DNA of 13,828 nt from Mycobacterium sp. (lineage in GTDB: Bacteria; Actinomycetota; Actinomycetes; Mycobacteriales; Mycobacteriaceae). Of this stretch, positions 1-9,693 are shown one piece after another. Made by a program: the position numbers and the translations under genes. The stretch is taken from contig JAOPWF010000038.1 in NCBI GenBank assembly GCA_025965815.1, positions 1 to 13,828 of the forward strand, in the 5' to 3' direction. The first letter of the stretch is position 1, and each line of letters opens with the position of its first letter. The notes below the pieces were generated by a model that was given only the letters and a program-made list of their open reading frames with translations, did not search any database and was not told the DNA's origin.

Positions 1-1
1 T

Positions 2-2478
<2,477 letters not shown>

Positions 2479-2479
2479 C

Positions 2480-3316
2480 GTGGCCGAACGGGTGGGTGCC
2501 CGGCGCGCTGTCGGATGGGCCGTCATCGACATCCTGGTGGTGATCTACGCGCTGTTCCCGGTGCTGTGGATCCTGAGCCTGTCGCTCAAACCGACGTCAA
2601 TGGTCAAGGACGGCAAGCTGATTCCGTCGTCGGTGACGTTCGAGAACTACAAGGGGATCTTCTCCGGTGACGTGTTCACCTCGGCGCTGGTCAACTCGAT
2701 CGGGATCGGGCTGATCACCACCGTGATCGCTGTCGTGATCGGTGGCATGGCGGCCTACGCCGTGGCCCGGCTGGCGTTTCCGGGGAAAAAACTGCTGGTC
2801 GGCGTGGCCCTGCTGATCGCGATGTTTCCGCAGATCTCGCTGGTGACTCCGCTGTTCAACATTGAGCGCCGCGTCGGACTCTTCGATACCTGGCCGGGCC
2901 TGATCATTCCGTACATCACGTTCGCGCTGCCACTGGCGATCTACACACTGTCCGCGTTCTTCCGGGAGATCCCCTGGGATCTGGAGAAGGCCGCCAAGAT
3001 GGACGGCGCCACGCCCGGTCAGGCGTTCCGCAAGGTGATCGCGCCGCTGGCCGCGCCGGGCATCGTCACCGCGGCCATCCTGGTGTTCATCTTCGCCTGG
3101 AACGACCTGCTGCTGGCGCTGTCCTTGACGGCTACCCAGCGGGCGATCACCGCTCCGGTGGCCATCGCCAACTTCACCGGTAGCTCGCAATTCGAGGAGC
3201 CGACCGGATCGATTGCCGCCGGCGCGATGGTCATCACCATCCCTATCATCATTTTTGTTCTAATCTTCCAGCGACGGATTGTCGCCGGCTTGACCTCCGG
3301 TGCGGTGAAGGGGTAG
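2480..3316 (+). CDS. sugB: Trehalose ABC importer permease SugB
   Basis: This is the second permease subunit (MalG-type) of the trehalose importer, in the cytoplasmic membrane. It has 278 residues, with a first span near 13-34, a second near 70-95 and further spans to the C-terminus at about 250-270. The EAA loop for contact with SugC begins around residue 168, with [10 protein letters not shown] followed by APLAAPG. The GTG start at 2480 lies one base after the sugA stop, with a modest GGAAAG eight bases upstream, so it probably depends on coupling to sugA translation. Four bases separate its TAG from the sugC ATG. Confidence 0.95.
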   Translation: MAERVGARRAVGWAVIDILVVIYALFPVLWILSLSLKPTSMVKDGKLIPSSVTFENYKGIFSGDVFTSALVNSIGIGLITTVIAVVIGGMAAYAVARLAFPGKKLLVGVALLIAMFPQISLVTPLFNIERRVGLFDTWPGLIIPYITFALPLAIYTLSAFFREIPWDLEKAAKMDGATPGQAFRKVIAPLAAPGIVTAAILVFIFAWNDLLLALSLTATQRAITAPVAIANFTGSSQFEEPTGSIAAGAMVITIPIIIFVLIFQRRIVAGLTSGAVKG

Positions 3317-3320
3317 CTCG

Positions 3321-4496
3321 ATGGCCGAGATTGTGTTGGATCACGTGACCAAGAGTTACCCCGACGGCGCTACGGCCGTGAAAGACCTCAGCATCACCAT
3401 TGCCGACGGCGAGTTCATCATTCTGGTGGGACCTTCCGGATGCGGTAAGTCCACGACGCTGAACATGATTGCGGGTCTGGAAGACATCACGTCGGGCGAG
3501 CTGAAGATCGCTGGCGAGCGGGTGAACGACAAGGCGCCAAAGCACCGGGATATCGCGATGGTGTTCCAGTCGTACGCGCTGTACCCGCATATGACCGTTC
3601 GCCAAAACATGGCATTCCCTTTGACTCTCGCGAAGATGAAGAAGGCGGAGATAGCGCAGAAGGTCGAGGAGACCGCGAAAATCCTTGACCTGACCGATTT
3701 TCTGGACCGCAAACCGGCGAACCTGTCCGGTGGTCAGCGGCAGCGGGTCGCCATGGGCCGCGCGATCGTGCGCGACCCCAAGGCGTTCCTGATGGACGAG
3801 CCGCTGTCGAACCTGGACGCCAAGCTGCGGGTGCAGATGCGTTCGGAGATCGCCCGCCTGCAGGATCGGTTGGGCACCACCACCATCTACGTCACCCACG
3901 ACCAGACCGAGGCGATGACGCTCGGCGACCGGGTGGTGGTGATGCGTGCCGGGGTGGCCCAGCAGATCGGCACGCCCGAGGAGCTCTATCAGAGCCCGGC
4001 CAATCTCTTCGTCGCCGGGTTCATCGGGTCGCCGTCGATGAACTTCTTCCCCGCCACGCTCACCGACGTGGGGGTGAGCCTGCCGTTCGGCGAGGTCACC
4101 CTGACCCAGGAGGTGCACGACGTCCTCGGCCAGCACCCCAAGCCGGCCGGCGTCATCGTCGGCGTCCGGCCGGAGGACCTCGAGGACGCGTCGCTGATGG
4201 ACGTCTATCAGCGGATCAGGGCGCTGACCTACGAGGAGAAGGTCGAGTTGGTCGAGTCGCTGGGCGCCGACAAGTACGTGCACTTCACCACCGAGGGTTC
4301 TGGCGCGCATTCGCCGCAGCTCGCCGAACTGGCCGCCGAATCGGGTGTCGGTGAGAACGAGTTCGTCGCACGGCTGCCCGCCGAGTCCAAGGTGGCGCAG
4401 GGCCAGACCGTCCAGCTGGCGTTCGACACCTCGAAGCTGGCGATCTTCGACGCCGACTCCGGTGTCAACCTGACCATCCCACCGCCGGGCGAGTGA
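3321..4496 (+). CDS. sugC: Trehalose ABC importer ATPase SugC
   Basis: This is the cytoplasmic ATPase that powers trehalose uptake with SugA and SugB (MalK/UgpC-type). It has 391 residues. Every ABC motif is intact: Walker A GPSGCGKST at 37-45, Q-loop Gln83, signature LSGGQ at 135-139, Walker B FLMDEP at 156-161 with Glu160, D-loop SNLD at 163-166 and switch His193. From about residue 235 it carries the C-terminal OB-type regulatory domain typical of CUT1 sugar-importer ATPases; VGVRPEDL is part of it. AAGGGG at 3308-3313 is a good ribosome site 7 nt before the ATG. The stop TGA overlaps the next gene's GTG, so a fifth gene is translationally linked. Confidence 0.96.
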   Translation: MAEIVLDHVTKSYPDGATAVKDLSITIADGEFIILVGPSGCGKSTTLNMIAGLEDITSGELKIAGERVNDKAPKHRDIAMVFQSYALYPHMTVRQNMAFPLTLAKMKKAEIAQKVEETAKILDLTDFLDRKPANLSGGQRQRVAMGRAIVRDPKAFLMDEPLSNLDAKLRVQMRSEIARLQDRLGTTTIYVTHDQTEAMTLGDRVVVMRAGVAQQIGTPEELYQSPANLFVAGFIGSPSMNFFPATLTDVGVSLPFGEVTLTQEVHDVLGQHPKPAGVIVGVRPEDLEDASLMDVYQRIRALTYEEKVELVESLGADKYVHFTTEGSGAHSPQLAELAAESGVGENEFVARLPAESKVAQGQTVQLAFDTSKLAIFDADSGVNLTIPPPGE

Positions 4497-5098
4497 CTGA
4501 GGTACTGACCGAGGTCCGCGCCCACGTGCGCACCCACTTCGCGCGGGCAGGCATCACCGCGGAACCGGTCTCGGCCAGCGTGACCTTCCTCGGGAACGAG
4601 CCCGTCCAGGTGTTGCGCTTCGCGCCAGACGTCGGCCCCGAGAGTGTCGCGCACTACGTGTCCCTCGGCAGTTCGCGACACCCAATGACAGATGGGTCGG
4701 ACCCGTCCGCCATCTTGGACCCGTTGCGTGGCCCCCGCGCGGAAGTGGTGGTGTCGCTGTACGGTCCGTCGCCGGCCGGCCTGGCGCGCAGTGTCGCCGT
4801 GCTGGCCACCGCCCCGGCCGTGGAGGGCCTCGTGCTGGAACCCGATGCGCTGATCGACCTCAGCGGGCCGCTCTGGCGATCGTCATCGTTCACCGCGTTC
4901 CTGTTGGGGCGCAGCGACATCGCCGACCTTGCTCTGACGCCGCCGCTCGACCCGGTCGCATTCCTGTCCGCGACCCCGATCACCGCCACGGAGGCGGCGT
5001 GGGTTCGTCTCAAAGGCGCCGGGGCGATGCGGCAGGCGTGGCGGGCCGACGGCGTCGACGTACTCGACCCGAATCGGCGGGCGTCCCAACCGAGTTAG
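4493..5098 (+). CDS. SUFU-like domain protein coupled to the trehalose importer operon
   Basis: This 201-residue soluble protein has no signal peptide or membrane span. Its sequence (SVTFLGNEPVQVLRFAP, HYVSLGSSRHPM, FLSATPITATEAAWVRLKGA, ADGVDVLDPNRR) matches my memory of actinobacterial proteins annotated as suppressor of fused (SUFU, PF05076). No catalytic motif is evident, and bacterial SUFU proteins have no well-established function. The GTG start overlaps the sugC TGA (GTGA), with only a weak GGGCGA upstream, so expression probably depends on ribosomes leaving sugC. I recall no equivalent between sugC and corA in M. tuberculosis. A role with trehalose import is suggested only by position. 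Its TAG at 5096-5098 overlaps the corA stop from the opposite strand. The gene call is firm; the family call is from memory. Confidence 0.7.
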   Translation: MTEVLTEVRAHVRTHFARAGITAEPVSASVTFLGNEPVQVLRFAPDVGPESVAHYVSLGSSRHPMTDGSDPSAILDPLRGPRAEVVVSLYGPSPAGLARSVAVLATAPAVEGLVLEPDALIDLSGPLWRSSSFTAFLLGRSDIADLALTPPLDPVAFLSATPITATEAAWVRLKGAGAMRQAWRADGVDVLDPNRRASQPS

Positions 5099-6198
5099 AG
5101 CCAGCTGTTGTGCCGGAAGGTGCGGTACAGGAACGTGCACACGATCGCCATCACCGCCAGCACCGCGGGATAGCCCCACACCCAGTGCAACTCGGGCATG
5201 TGGTCGAAGTTCATGCCGTAGATGCCGGCTACCGCGGTCGGCACCGCCGCGATCGCCACCCATGCCGAGATCTTGCGCATGTCGGTGTTCTGCTGCATAC
5301 CGACCTTGGCCAGCGCCGCCTGCACGAGCGAGGTCAGCATTTCGTCGTAGCTGGTGATCTGGTCGGCCGCCCGGGCGGCGTGGTCAGCCACGTCGCGCAG
5401 GTAGCGCAGGACTTCCTTGGAGATCAGATCCTTGTGATCGGTCTGGATGCGCCCGAGCGCGACGGACAGTGGGCTGACGGCGCGGCGGAACTCAACGACC
5501 TCGCGTTTGAGCAGGTAGATCTGCTCGATCTCGGTCTGTTTCTTCCCCGACGAGAACGTCTCCTCTTCGATCAGGTCGATATCGGTTTCGATCAGATCCG
5601 TGACTTCGAGGTAGTGGTCCACGACGTGATCCGCGATCGCGTGCATCACCGCGAACGGCCCGAGCCGAAGGTGGACGGGGTCCTGGTCCATCCGCTTGCG
5701 GACGCTGGAGAGTCCACTGTGCTCGCCGTGCCGAACGGTCACGACGAATTCGCAACCGACGAAGATCATGATCTCGCCGGTCTCGACGATCTCGCGGGCC
5801 AGCGAGACGGATTCGTGCGGAACGTAGTTCACTGTCTTGAGGACCAAAAACAGCGTCTGGTCGTAGCGTTCCAGCTTCGGCCGTTGGTGGGCGTGCACGG
5901 CGTCCTCGACAGCCAGCGGGTGCAGCCCGAAAACATCGGCGACGGCGTGCATCTGGTGTGCGTCGGGTTCATGCAGCCCAATCCAGACGAACGCGTCCCG
6001 GCCGTTCTTCCTGAGCTCGCGGACCTTGTTCAGGGCGGCGGCGTGGGTGTACTTGCCGGGCAGTCGCTGACCGTCGACATACACCCCGCAGTCGACCATG
6101 GCCCGGGCGACGGGTACGTGAATGCGCTTGGCGTCGAGGGTGGGCGCCGGGTCCCGCGTCGGCCTCATCGAGGGCGGCAGTGAACGGAATGAGGGCAT
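5095..6198 (-). CDS. corA: CorA-family magnesium/cobalt transport protein
   Basis: This is a pentameric Mg2+ (Co2+) channel of the cytoplasmic membrane, 367 residues. The long acidic, helical N-terminal cytoplasmic domain carries segments close to the M. tuberculosis Rv1239c protein, such as VFGLHPLAVEDAVHAHQRPK and RLGPFAVMHAIADHVVDHYL. Two C-terminal membrane helices follow at about 311-331 and 345-361. The signature GMN selectivity motif is at 328-330, with MPEL at 334-337 in the periplasmic loop. The ATG at 6198 was chosen over in-frame upstream codons (up to 6462) because GGAGGT lies 6 nt before it and the length matches the family; the upstream extension would overlap the malic enzyme gene. 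It stands alone on the minus strand, diverging from the malic enzyme gene. Confidence 0.95.
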   Translation of the reverse strand: MPSFRSLPPSMRPTRDPAPTLDAKRIHVPVARAMVDCGVYVDGQRLPGKYTHAAALNKVRELRKNGRDAFVWIGLHEPDAHQMHAVADVFGLHPLAVEDAVHAHQRPKLERYDQTLFLVLKTVNYVPHESVSLAREIVETGEIMIFVGCEFVVTVRHGEHSGLSSVRKRMDQDPVHLRLGPFAVMHAIADHVVDHYLEVTDLIETDIDLIEEETFSSGKKQTEIEQIYLLKREVVEFRRAVSPLSVALGRIQTDHKDLISKEVLRYLRDVADHAARAADQITSYDEMLTSLVQAALAKVGMQQNTDMRKISAWVAIAAVPTAVAGIYGMNFDHMPELHWVWGYPAVLAVMAIVCTFLYRTFRHNSWL

Positions 6199-6248
6199 AT
6201 CGGCACCTCCCATCTGACGGGCCGAAACCACTCCCGGGTCCGACGAGA

Positions 6249-6254
6249 ATGTTA
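6249..6254 (-). promoter_or_regulatory. Candidate -10 box for corA
   Basis: On the minus strand TAACAT (TANNNT type) lies about 50 bases before the corA ATG, which would give a leader of roughly 43 nt that includes the strong GGAGGT ribosome site. No convincing -35 element is seen, which is common in mycobacteria. This is inference from motif and position only. Confidence 0.35.
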
Positions 6255-6325
6255 CGCGCTGGGAGAAACCCCTTCCTGGCGCAGCGCTAACCCAGCCAAC
6301 CTCCCCGACGCGACGGGCGGCCAAG

Positions 6326-6331
6326 TACCCT
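6326..6331 (+). promoter_or_regulatory. Leaderless-type -10 box for the malic enzyme gene
   Basis: TACCCT fits the mycobacterial -10 consensus TANNNT. Its last base is followed by exactly six bases and then the GTG at 6338, so the expected transcription start coincides with the start codon. No Shine-Dalgarno sequence precedes this GTG. Both facts fit a leaderless mRNA, a frequent arrangement in mycobacteria. Confidence 0.55.
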
Positions 6332-6337
6332 GGCGCC

Positions 6338-7519
6338 GTGTCGGAAACTGTGCAGCGTAGCCAGGTCGTCATCACTGACGAGGAGATCTTCGATGCCCAC
6401 ATCGGTGGAAAGCTCTCCGTAGAGCTCAAGGCGCCACTGGACACCCAGCGTGCTCTTTCCATCGCCTACACGCCGGGCGTGGCGCAGGTCAGCCGGGCGA
6501 TCGCCACCGACCACACCCTCGCCGCCCGCTACACCTGGGCGAACAGGCTCGTCGTGGTGGTCAGCGACGGCAGTGCTGTGCTGGGCCTCGGCGATATCGG
6601 CCCCGCGGCGTCGTTGCCGGTGATGGAGGGCACGAGCGCGCTTTTCAAGTCCTTCGGCGGACTGAATTCGATCCCGCTGGTGCTGGCCACCAACGATCCC
6701 GATGAGATCGTCGAGACTCTGGTCCGGCTGCGGCCGACCTTCGGCGCGGTGAATCTCGAGGACATCTCCGCGCCGCGCTGTTTCGAAATCGAACGCCGTG
6801 TCATCGAGGCGCTGGACTGCCCGGTGATGCACGACGATCAGCACGGCACCGCGATCGTGGTGCTTGCCGCGCTGCTGGGCGCGACGAAGGTGCTCGACCG
6901 CGACATGGAGTCGCTGAAGGTGGTCATCTTGGGTGCCGGCGCCGCGGGCGTCGCCTGCGCCAACATCCTGCTGGCCAAGGGCATCACCAATATCGTCCTG
7001 GTGGACTCCCGCGGCATCTGCCACACCGGCCGCGACGATATGAACGCCTTCAAGAACGAGCTGGCCGAGCACACCAATCCCGAGGGACGCACCGGCGGCC
7101 TGGCCGAGGCGCTCGAGAACGCCGACGTCTTTCTCGGGGTGTCCGCGGGTGTCGTGCCCGAGGAGCTCATCGCGACGATGGCGCCCGGCGGCATCGTGTT
7201 CGCGCTGTCCAACCCGGATCCGGAGATCCACCCCGAGGTCGCCAAGAAGTACGCCCCCGTGGTGGCCACCGGCCGCAGCGACTTCGCGAACCAGATCAAC
7301 AACGTGCTCGCCTTCCCCGGCGTCTTCCGGGGTGCCCTGGACGCCGGCGCGCGCCGCATCACCGAGCGGATGAAGGTCGCGGCGGCCGAGGCGATCTTCT
7401 CGGTGGTCGGTGACGACCTGGCGGTCGACAAGATCGTGCCCAGCCCGCTCGACCCGCGGGTCGGCCCCGCCGTGGCGCAGGCGGTGGCGGCGGCCAGCCA
7501 GGCAACTGCGGAAAACTGA
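6338..7519 (+). CDS. Malic enzyme (malate to pyruvate, NAD(P)-dependent)
   Basis: This enzyme catalyses oxidative decarboxylation of malate to pyruvate and CO2 in the cytosol, linking the TCA cycle to pyruvate and reducing power. The 393-residue protein is the compact bacterial type, without the phosphotransacetylase-like extension. The N-terminal malic domain shows catalytic Tyr44 in IAYTPGVA, the segment SDGSAVLGLGDIGP at 76-89 and catalytic Lys104 in EGTSALFKSFGG. Metal ligands Glu141, Asp142 (NLEDI) and Asp167 (DDQHGT) are present. The C-terminal Rossmann domain has GAGAAG at 199-204, and SNPDPEIHPE lies further on. Cofactor choice cannot be settled by eye. GTG 6338 looks leaderless. lpqZ starts 28 nt after its stop, probably on the same transcript. 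M. tuberculosis carries mdh just after corA instead, as I recall. Confidence 0.93.
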   Translation: MSETVQRSQVVITDEEIFDAHIGGKLSVELKAPLDTQRALSIAYTPGVAQVSRAIATDHTLAARYTWANRLVVVVSDGSAVLGLGDIGPAASLPVMEGTSALFKSFGGLNSIPLVLATNDPDEIVETLVRLRPTFGAVNLEDISAPRCFEIERRVIEALDCPVMHDDQHGTAIVVLAALLGATKVLDRDMESLKVVILGAGAAGVACANILLAKGITNIVLVDSRGICHTGRDDMNAFKNELAEHTNPEGRTGGLAEALENADVFLGVSAGVVPEELIATMAPGGIVFALSNPDPEIHPEVAKKYAPVVATGRSDFANQINNVLAFPGVFRGALDAGARRITERMKVAAAEAIFSVVGDDLAVDKIVPSPLDPRVGPAVAQAVAAASQATAEN

Positions 7520-7547
7520 GCACTTTGAGTTGAGCGGCGGGGTTACT

Positions 7548-8384
7548 TTGCGCCGGTTGGCGGTGTTGCTGGTCGCGCTCGTCGTCGCGGGTTGCATCGG
7601 CAAGCCGGTTGAATCGCCGTCGATAGCGGTCGGCTCGGGGCAGGACGCCGAGTCGGCGCTGCTGGCCCATATCTACGCGGGTGCGCTGCGCTCTTACGGC
7701 GCTGCCGCGCACGTCCAGTCCGCCCCGGACCCGCTGACCGGCCTCGACACCGAGGAGTTGCGCGTCGTCCCGGGTTTCACCGGGCGGCTGCTGCAGAGAT
7801 TTCAGCCCGGCGCGACGGCGCTGTCGGACGAACAGGTCTACCGGGCGATGATTGCCGCGCTGCCGGAGGGTGTGGCGGTCGGCGACTACACGACCGCCGC
7901 GCAGGACAAGCCCGCCCTGGCGGTCACCGAGCTCACCACCCAGGCCTGGGGTGGTCGCGACCTGGTGACATTGACCCGGCATTGCGGAGCGCTGGCCGTC
8001 GGAAAGGTGGCCGGCGCGACTGTGCAACAGAACGTCGGGCGGTGCCGGCTACCGGCGGCCCGCGAGTACCGCGACGACGCGGCGCTGTTCGACGGGCTGC
8101 GGTCGGGTCAGGTCAACGCGGTGTGGACCAGCACCGCCGACCCGGACGTGCCGACCGACGTGCTGGTGCTGGCCGACCGCAAACCGGTGCTGGTGCGGGC
8201 CGAGAACGTGGTGCCGCTGTACCGCCGCAATGAGTTGGACGAGCGGCAGGTGCTGGCGATCAACGAGGTGGCCGGTGAACTGGACACCGCGGCGCTGGCC
8301 CAGATGCGCCGGCGGGTGGCCGACGGTGCCGACCCGGGTTCGGTGGCCGACGGGTGGCTGGCCGAGCACCCGCTGGGGCGGTAG
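7548..8384 (+). CDS. lpqZ: LpqZ-like lipoprotein, OpuAC-type substrate-binding protein
   Basis: This is a predicted envelope lipoprotein of the glycine betaine/choline/osmoprotectant-binding (OpuAC/ProX-like) fold. From the TTG at 7548 the protein has 278 residues, with a short signal peptide MRRLAVLLVALVVAGC, a good lipobox V-A-G-C and lipidated Cys16 (codon 7593-7595). The mature protein begins the family-typical way (SIAVGSGQDAESALLAHIY) and contains GFTGRLLQ and NAVWTS segments. The start is uncertain. GGCGGGG at 7536-7542 supports TTG 7548; an in-frame TTG at 7530 adds six residues, and the intervening codon at 7542 is GTT rather than a usable GTG. No permease or ATPase genes adjoin it, so its transporter partner, if any, is elsewhere. 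It matches the position of lpqZ (Rv1244) in M. tuberculosis. The ligand is not known from this sequence. Confidence 0.85.
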   Translation: MRRLAVLLVALVVAGCIGKPVESPSIAVGSGQDAESALLAHIYAGALRSYGAAAHVQSAPDPLTGLDTEELRVVPGFTGRLLQRFQPGATALSDEQVYRAMIAALPEGVAVGDYTTAAQDKPALAVTELTTQAWGGRDLVTLTRHCGALAVGKVAGATVQQNVGRCRLPAAREYRDDAALFDGLRSGQVNAVWTSTADPDVPTDVLVLADRKPVLVRAENVVPLYRRNELDERQVLAINEVAGELDTAALAQMRRRVADGADPGSVADGWLAEHPLGR

Positions 8385-8390
8385 CGGCGG

Positions 8391-8432
8391 GCTGGGGGCA
8401 CCTCCCCGCTTGCGGGGGAGAGCGCAGCGACC
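8391..8432. repeat. G/C-rich palindromic repeat, copy 1 (possible lpqZ/SDR terminator)
   Basis: GCTGGGGGCACCTCCC (8391-8406) is followed by CGCTTGCGGGGGAG (8407-8420). CTCCCCGC can pair with GCGGGGGAG with one bulged G. The same 16 bases recur inverted at 9896-9911. The element lies 6 bp after the lpqZ stop and before the convergent SDR stop, a suitable place for a bidirectional terminator. This motif resembles a repeat I recall as dispersed in non-tuberculous mycobacterial genomes. A terminator role is inferred; there is no T-tract. Confidence 0.6.
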
Positions 8433-8448
8433 AGGGGCTGCTCAGCGC

Positions 8449-9279
8449 TCAGTGCGGCTTGGGCAAGAGCCGCGACGTCACCTGTCCGAACAGTTTCTGA
8501 TACCCCGAACCGGTGATCCGGACGATCACGTCGAGGATCTTGGCGTCCGCACCCACCAGCACCCGCGCCTTGTCCTTGCGGACCGCCTCGAGAATGATCT
8601 GCGCGGCTTTGCGAGGTGAGGTGGACGCCATCTTCTTGTCGAAGACGTTGGCGAGTTCCTTGGCGTCGAGGCCCTCGGCCGCGGTGGCGTTGCGCGCGAT
8701 CGCCGTCTTGATACCGCCGGGGTGCACCGTCGTCACCTTGACCGGATGGCCGGCCAACACCATCTCCTGGCGCAGCGCCTCGGTGAAGCCGCGCACCGCG
8801 AACTTCGCCGAGTTGTAGGCGGCCTGGCCCGGGACGGAGAAGATGCCGAACAGGCTGGAGACGTTGACCACGTGGCCGTCGCCGGAGGCGATCAGGTACG
8901 GCAGGAAGGCCTTGGTGCCGTTGACGACGCCCCAGAAGTCGACGTCCATCACCCGTTCGATGTCCTTGAACTGGCTCACCTCGACGTCGCCGGTGAACGC
9001 GATGCCGGCGTTGTTGTAGATCTGGTTGACCGCGCCGAAGTGCTCGTTGACCGCGTCGGCGTAGGCCAGGAACGCCTCACGCTCGGTGACGTCGAGCCGA
9101 TCCACCTTGACCGGCGCACCGATCGCCTTGATGCGCTCCTCGGTCACCGCGAGCCCGTCGGTGTCGACGTCGCTGATCGCCAGCTTCGCGCCAGACCGTG
9201 CCAGCTCGATGGCCAGCGCCTGGCCGATACCCGACCCGGCGCCGGTGACGACGGCGACCTTCCCGACAAAACCCTGCAT
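8449..9279 (-). CDS. Classical short-chain dehydrogenase/reductase (SDR)
   Basis: This is an NAD(P)-dependent oxidoreductase of 276 residues with a Rossmann fold; the substrate is unknown. Cofactor motif TGAGSGIG is at 12-19 and NNAG at 89-92. The catalytic Ser142 (NVSS), Tyr155 and Lys159 (YNSAK) are all present. Asp37 at the end of the second strand suggests NAD(H) preference. The usual tetrad Asn in the DVDFWG segment is Asp114 here. After the active site comes HPGGIKT, typical of the family. The ATG at 9279 was chosen over an in-frame start at 9366 because GAGGAG at 9287-9292 sits 7 nt ahead and the protein then begins directly at the Rossmann strand. It corresponds in place to Rv1245c of M. 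tuberculosis. It is co-directional with the small membrane gene, separated by 108 bp, so it may have its own promoter. Confidence 0.92.
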   Translation of the reverse strand: MQGFVGKVAVVTGAGSGIGQALAIELARSGAKLAISDVDTDGLAVTEERIKAIGAPVKVDRLDVTEREAFLAYADAVNEHFGAVNQIYNNAGIAFTGDVEVSQFKDIERVMDVDFWGVVNGTKAFLPYLIASGDGHVVNVSSLFGIFSVPGQAAYNSAKFAVRGFTEALRQEMVLAGHPVKVTTVHPGGIKTAIARNATAAEGLDAKELANVFDKKMASTSPRKAAQIILEAVRKDKARVLVGADAKILDVIVRITGSGYQKLFGQVTSRLLPKPH

Positions 9280-9294
9280 GAACGCACTCCTCGT

Positions 9295-9308
9295 GTCAGT
9301 TATTTGAC
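9295..9308. promoter_or_regulatory. Short dyad GTCA-N6-TGAC ahead of the SDR gene
   Basis: An AT-rich 14-bp element with 4-bp inverted arms lies directly upstream of the SDR ribosome site, in a place where an operator would block transcription. The arms are short enough to arise by chance, and no regulator gene adjoins it. It is recorded as a weak candidate only. Confidence 0.2.
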
Positions 9309-9387
9309 TTGTGTGGAGTATGCCAGGCGTCGCGGGTGGTTCGCCAAGGGCACCCTGCCGCGACACGTCCGGGGCGTGACGGGGCTC

Positions 9388-9693
9388 TTATTTGCCGCCG
9401 ACCGCGAACAGCACAGGCACAACCGCGAAGACGCAAGTGAGCGCCGAGAAACTGACCTGCGCCACCATGAGGCTGTGAACGCGTTGTGCTTTCTTGAGCG
9501 AAGCGTCGCGTGTCCTGTGAAGCTCGGCGATGTCATGCTCTGGATGACGTCTGGTCACCACGACCCAGATCGTCAGACTTAGCGTGACTAGCATCAGCCC
9601 GGCCGCTACCCAGTCCCACCTAGAGGGGTCGCCTTCCTGGAGTGCAGTCGCCAGAAATGTGGCGGCTATAGCCGCGGAGAACGTTGTCACCAC
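9388..9693 (-). CDS. Small membrane protein of unknown function
   Basis: I do not recognise this family. From the GTG at 9693 it encodes 101 residues with hydrophobic spans near 4-18 (weak), 28-47 and 74-98. A charged cytoplasmic-looking loop (RRHPEHDIAELHRTRDASLKKAQR) separates the last two; its codons (AGG, AGA, CTA, AGT, AAA, CAA) are unlike the flanking genes. The frame stays open upstream to a TGA at 9781-9783. That extension reads like protein (ISSDRQVEQEDKHVRHELATA), so the true start is probably further up, yet no ATG, GTG or TTG exists there in frame. It lies between kgd and the SDR gene where M. tuberculosis has relBE2 in memory. Its codon use and location suggest an acquired gene, possibly a broken one. 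Confidence 0.6.
   Translation of the reverse strand: MVTTFSAAIAATFLATALQEGDPSRWDWVAAGLMLVTLSLTIWVVVTRRHPEHDIAELHRTRDASLKKAQRVHSLMVAQVSFSALTCVFAVVPVLFAVGGK

Noticed and set aside
3249..4310. Antisense 353-codon open frame opposite sugC
   Set aside because: The composition is that of a complementary-strand shadow and sugC on the other strand has every ABC ATPase motif.
4999..6183. Forward 394-codon open frame over corA
   Set aside because: It is low-complexity Arg/Asp/Val/His-rich sequence mirroring the corA codons, with no ribosome site or domain.
6199..6462. N-terminal extension of corA to an ATG at 6462
   Set aside because: It would run through the divergent promoter region and into the malic enzyme gene, while the ATG at 6198 has a near-perfect GGAGGT and gives the family length.
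6287..7603. Antisense 438-codon open frame opposite the malic enzyme gene
   Set aside because: It is a shadow frame; the forward strand encodes all malic-enzyme catalytic residues.
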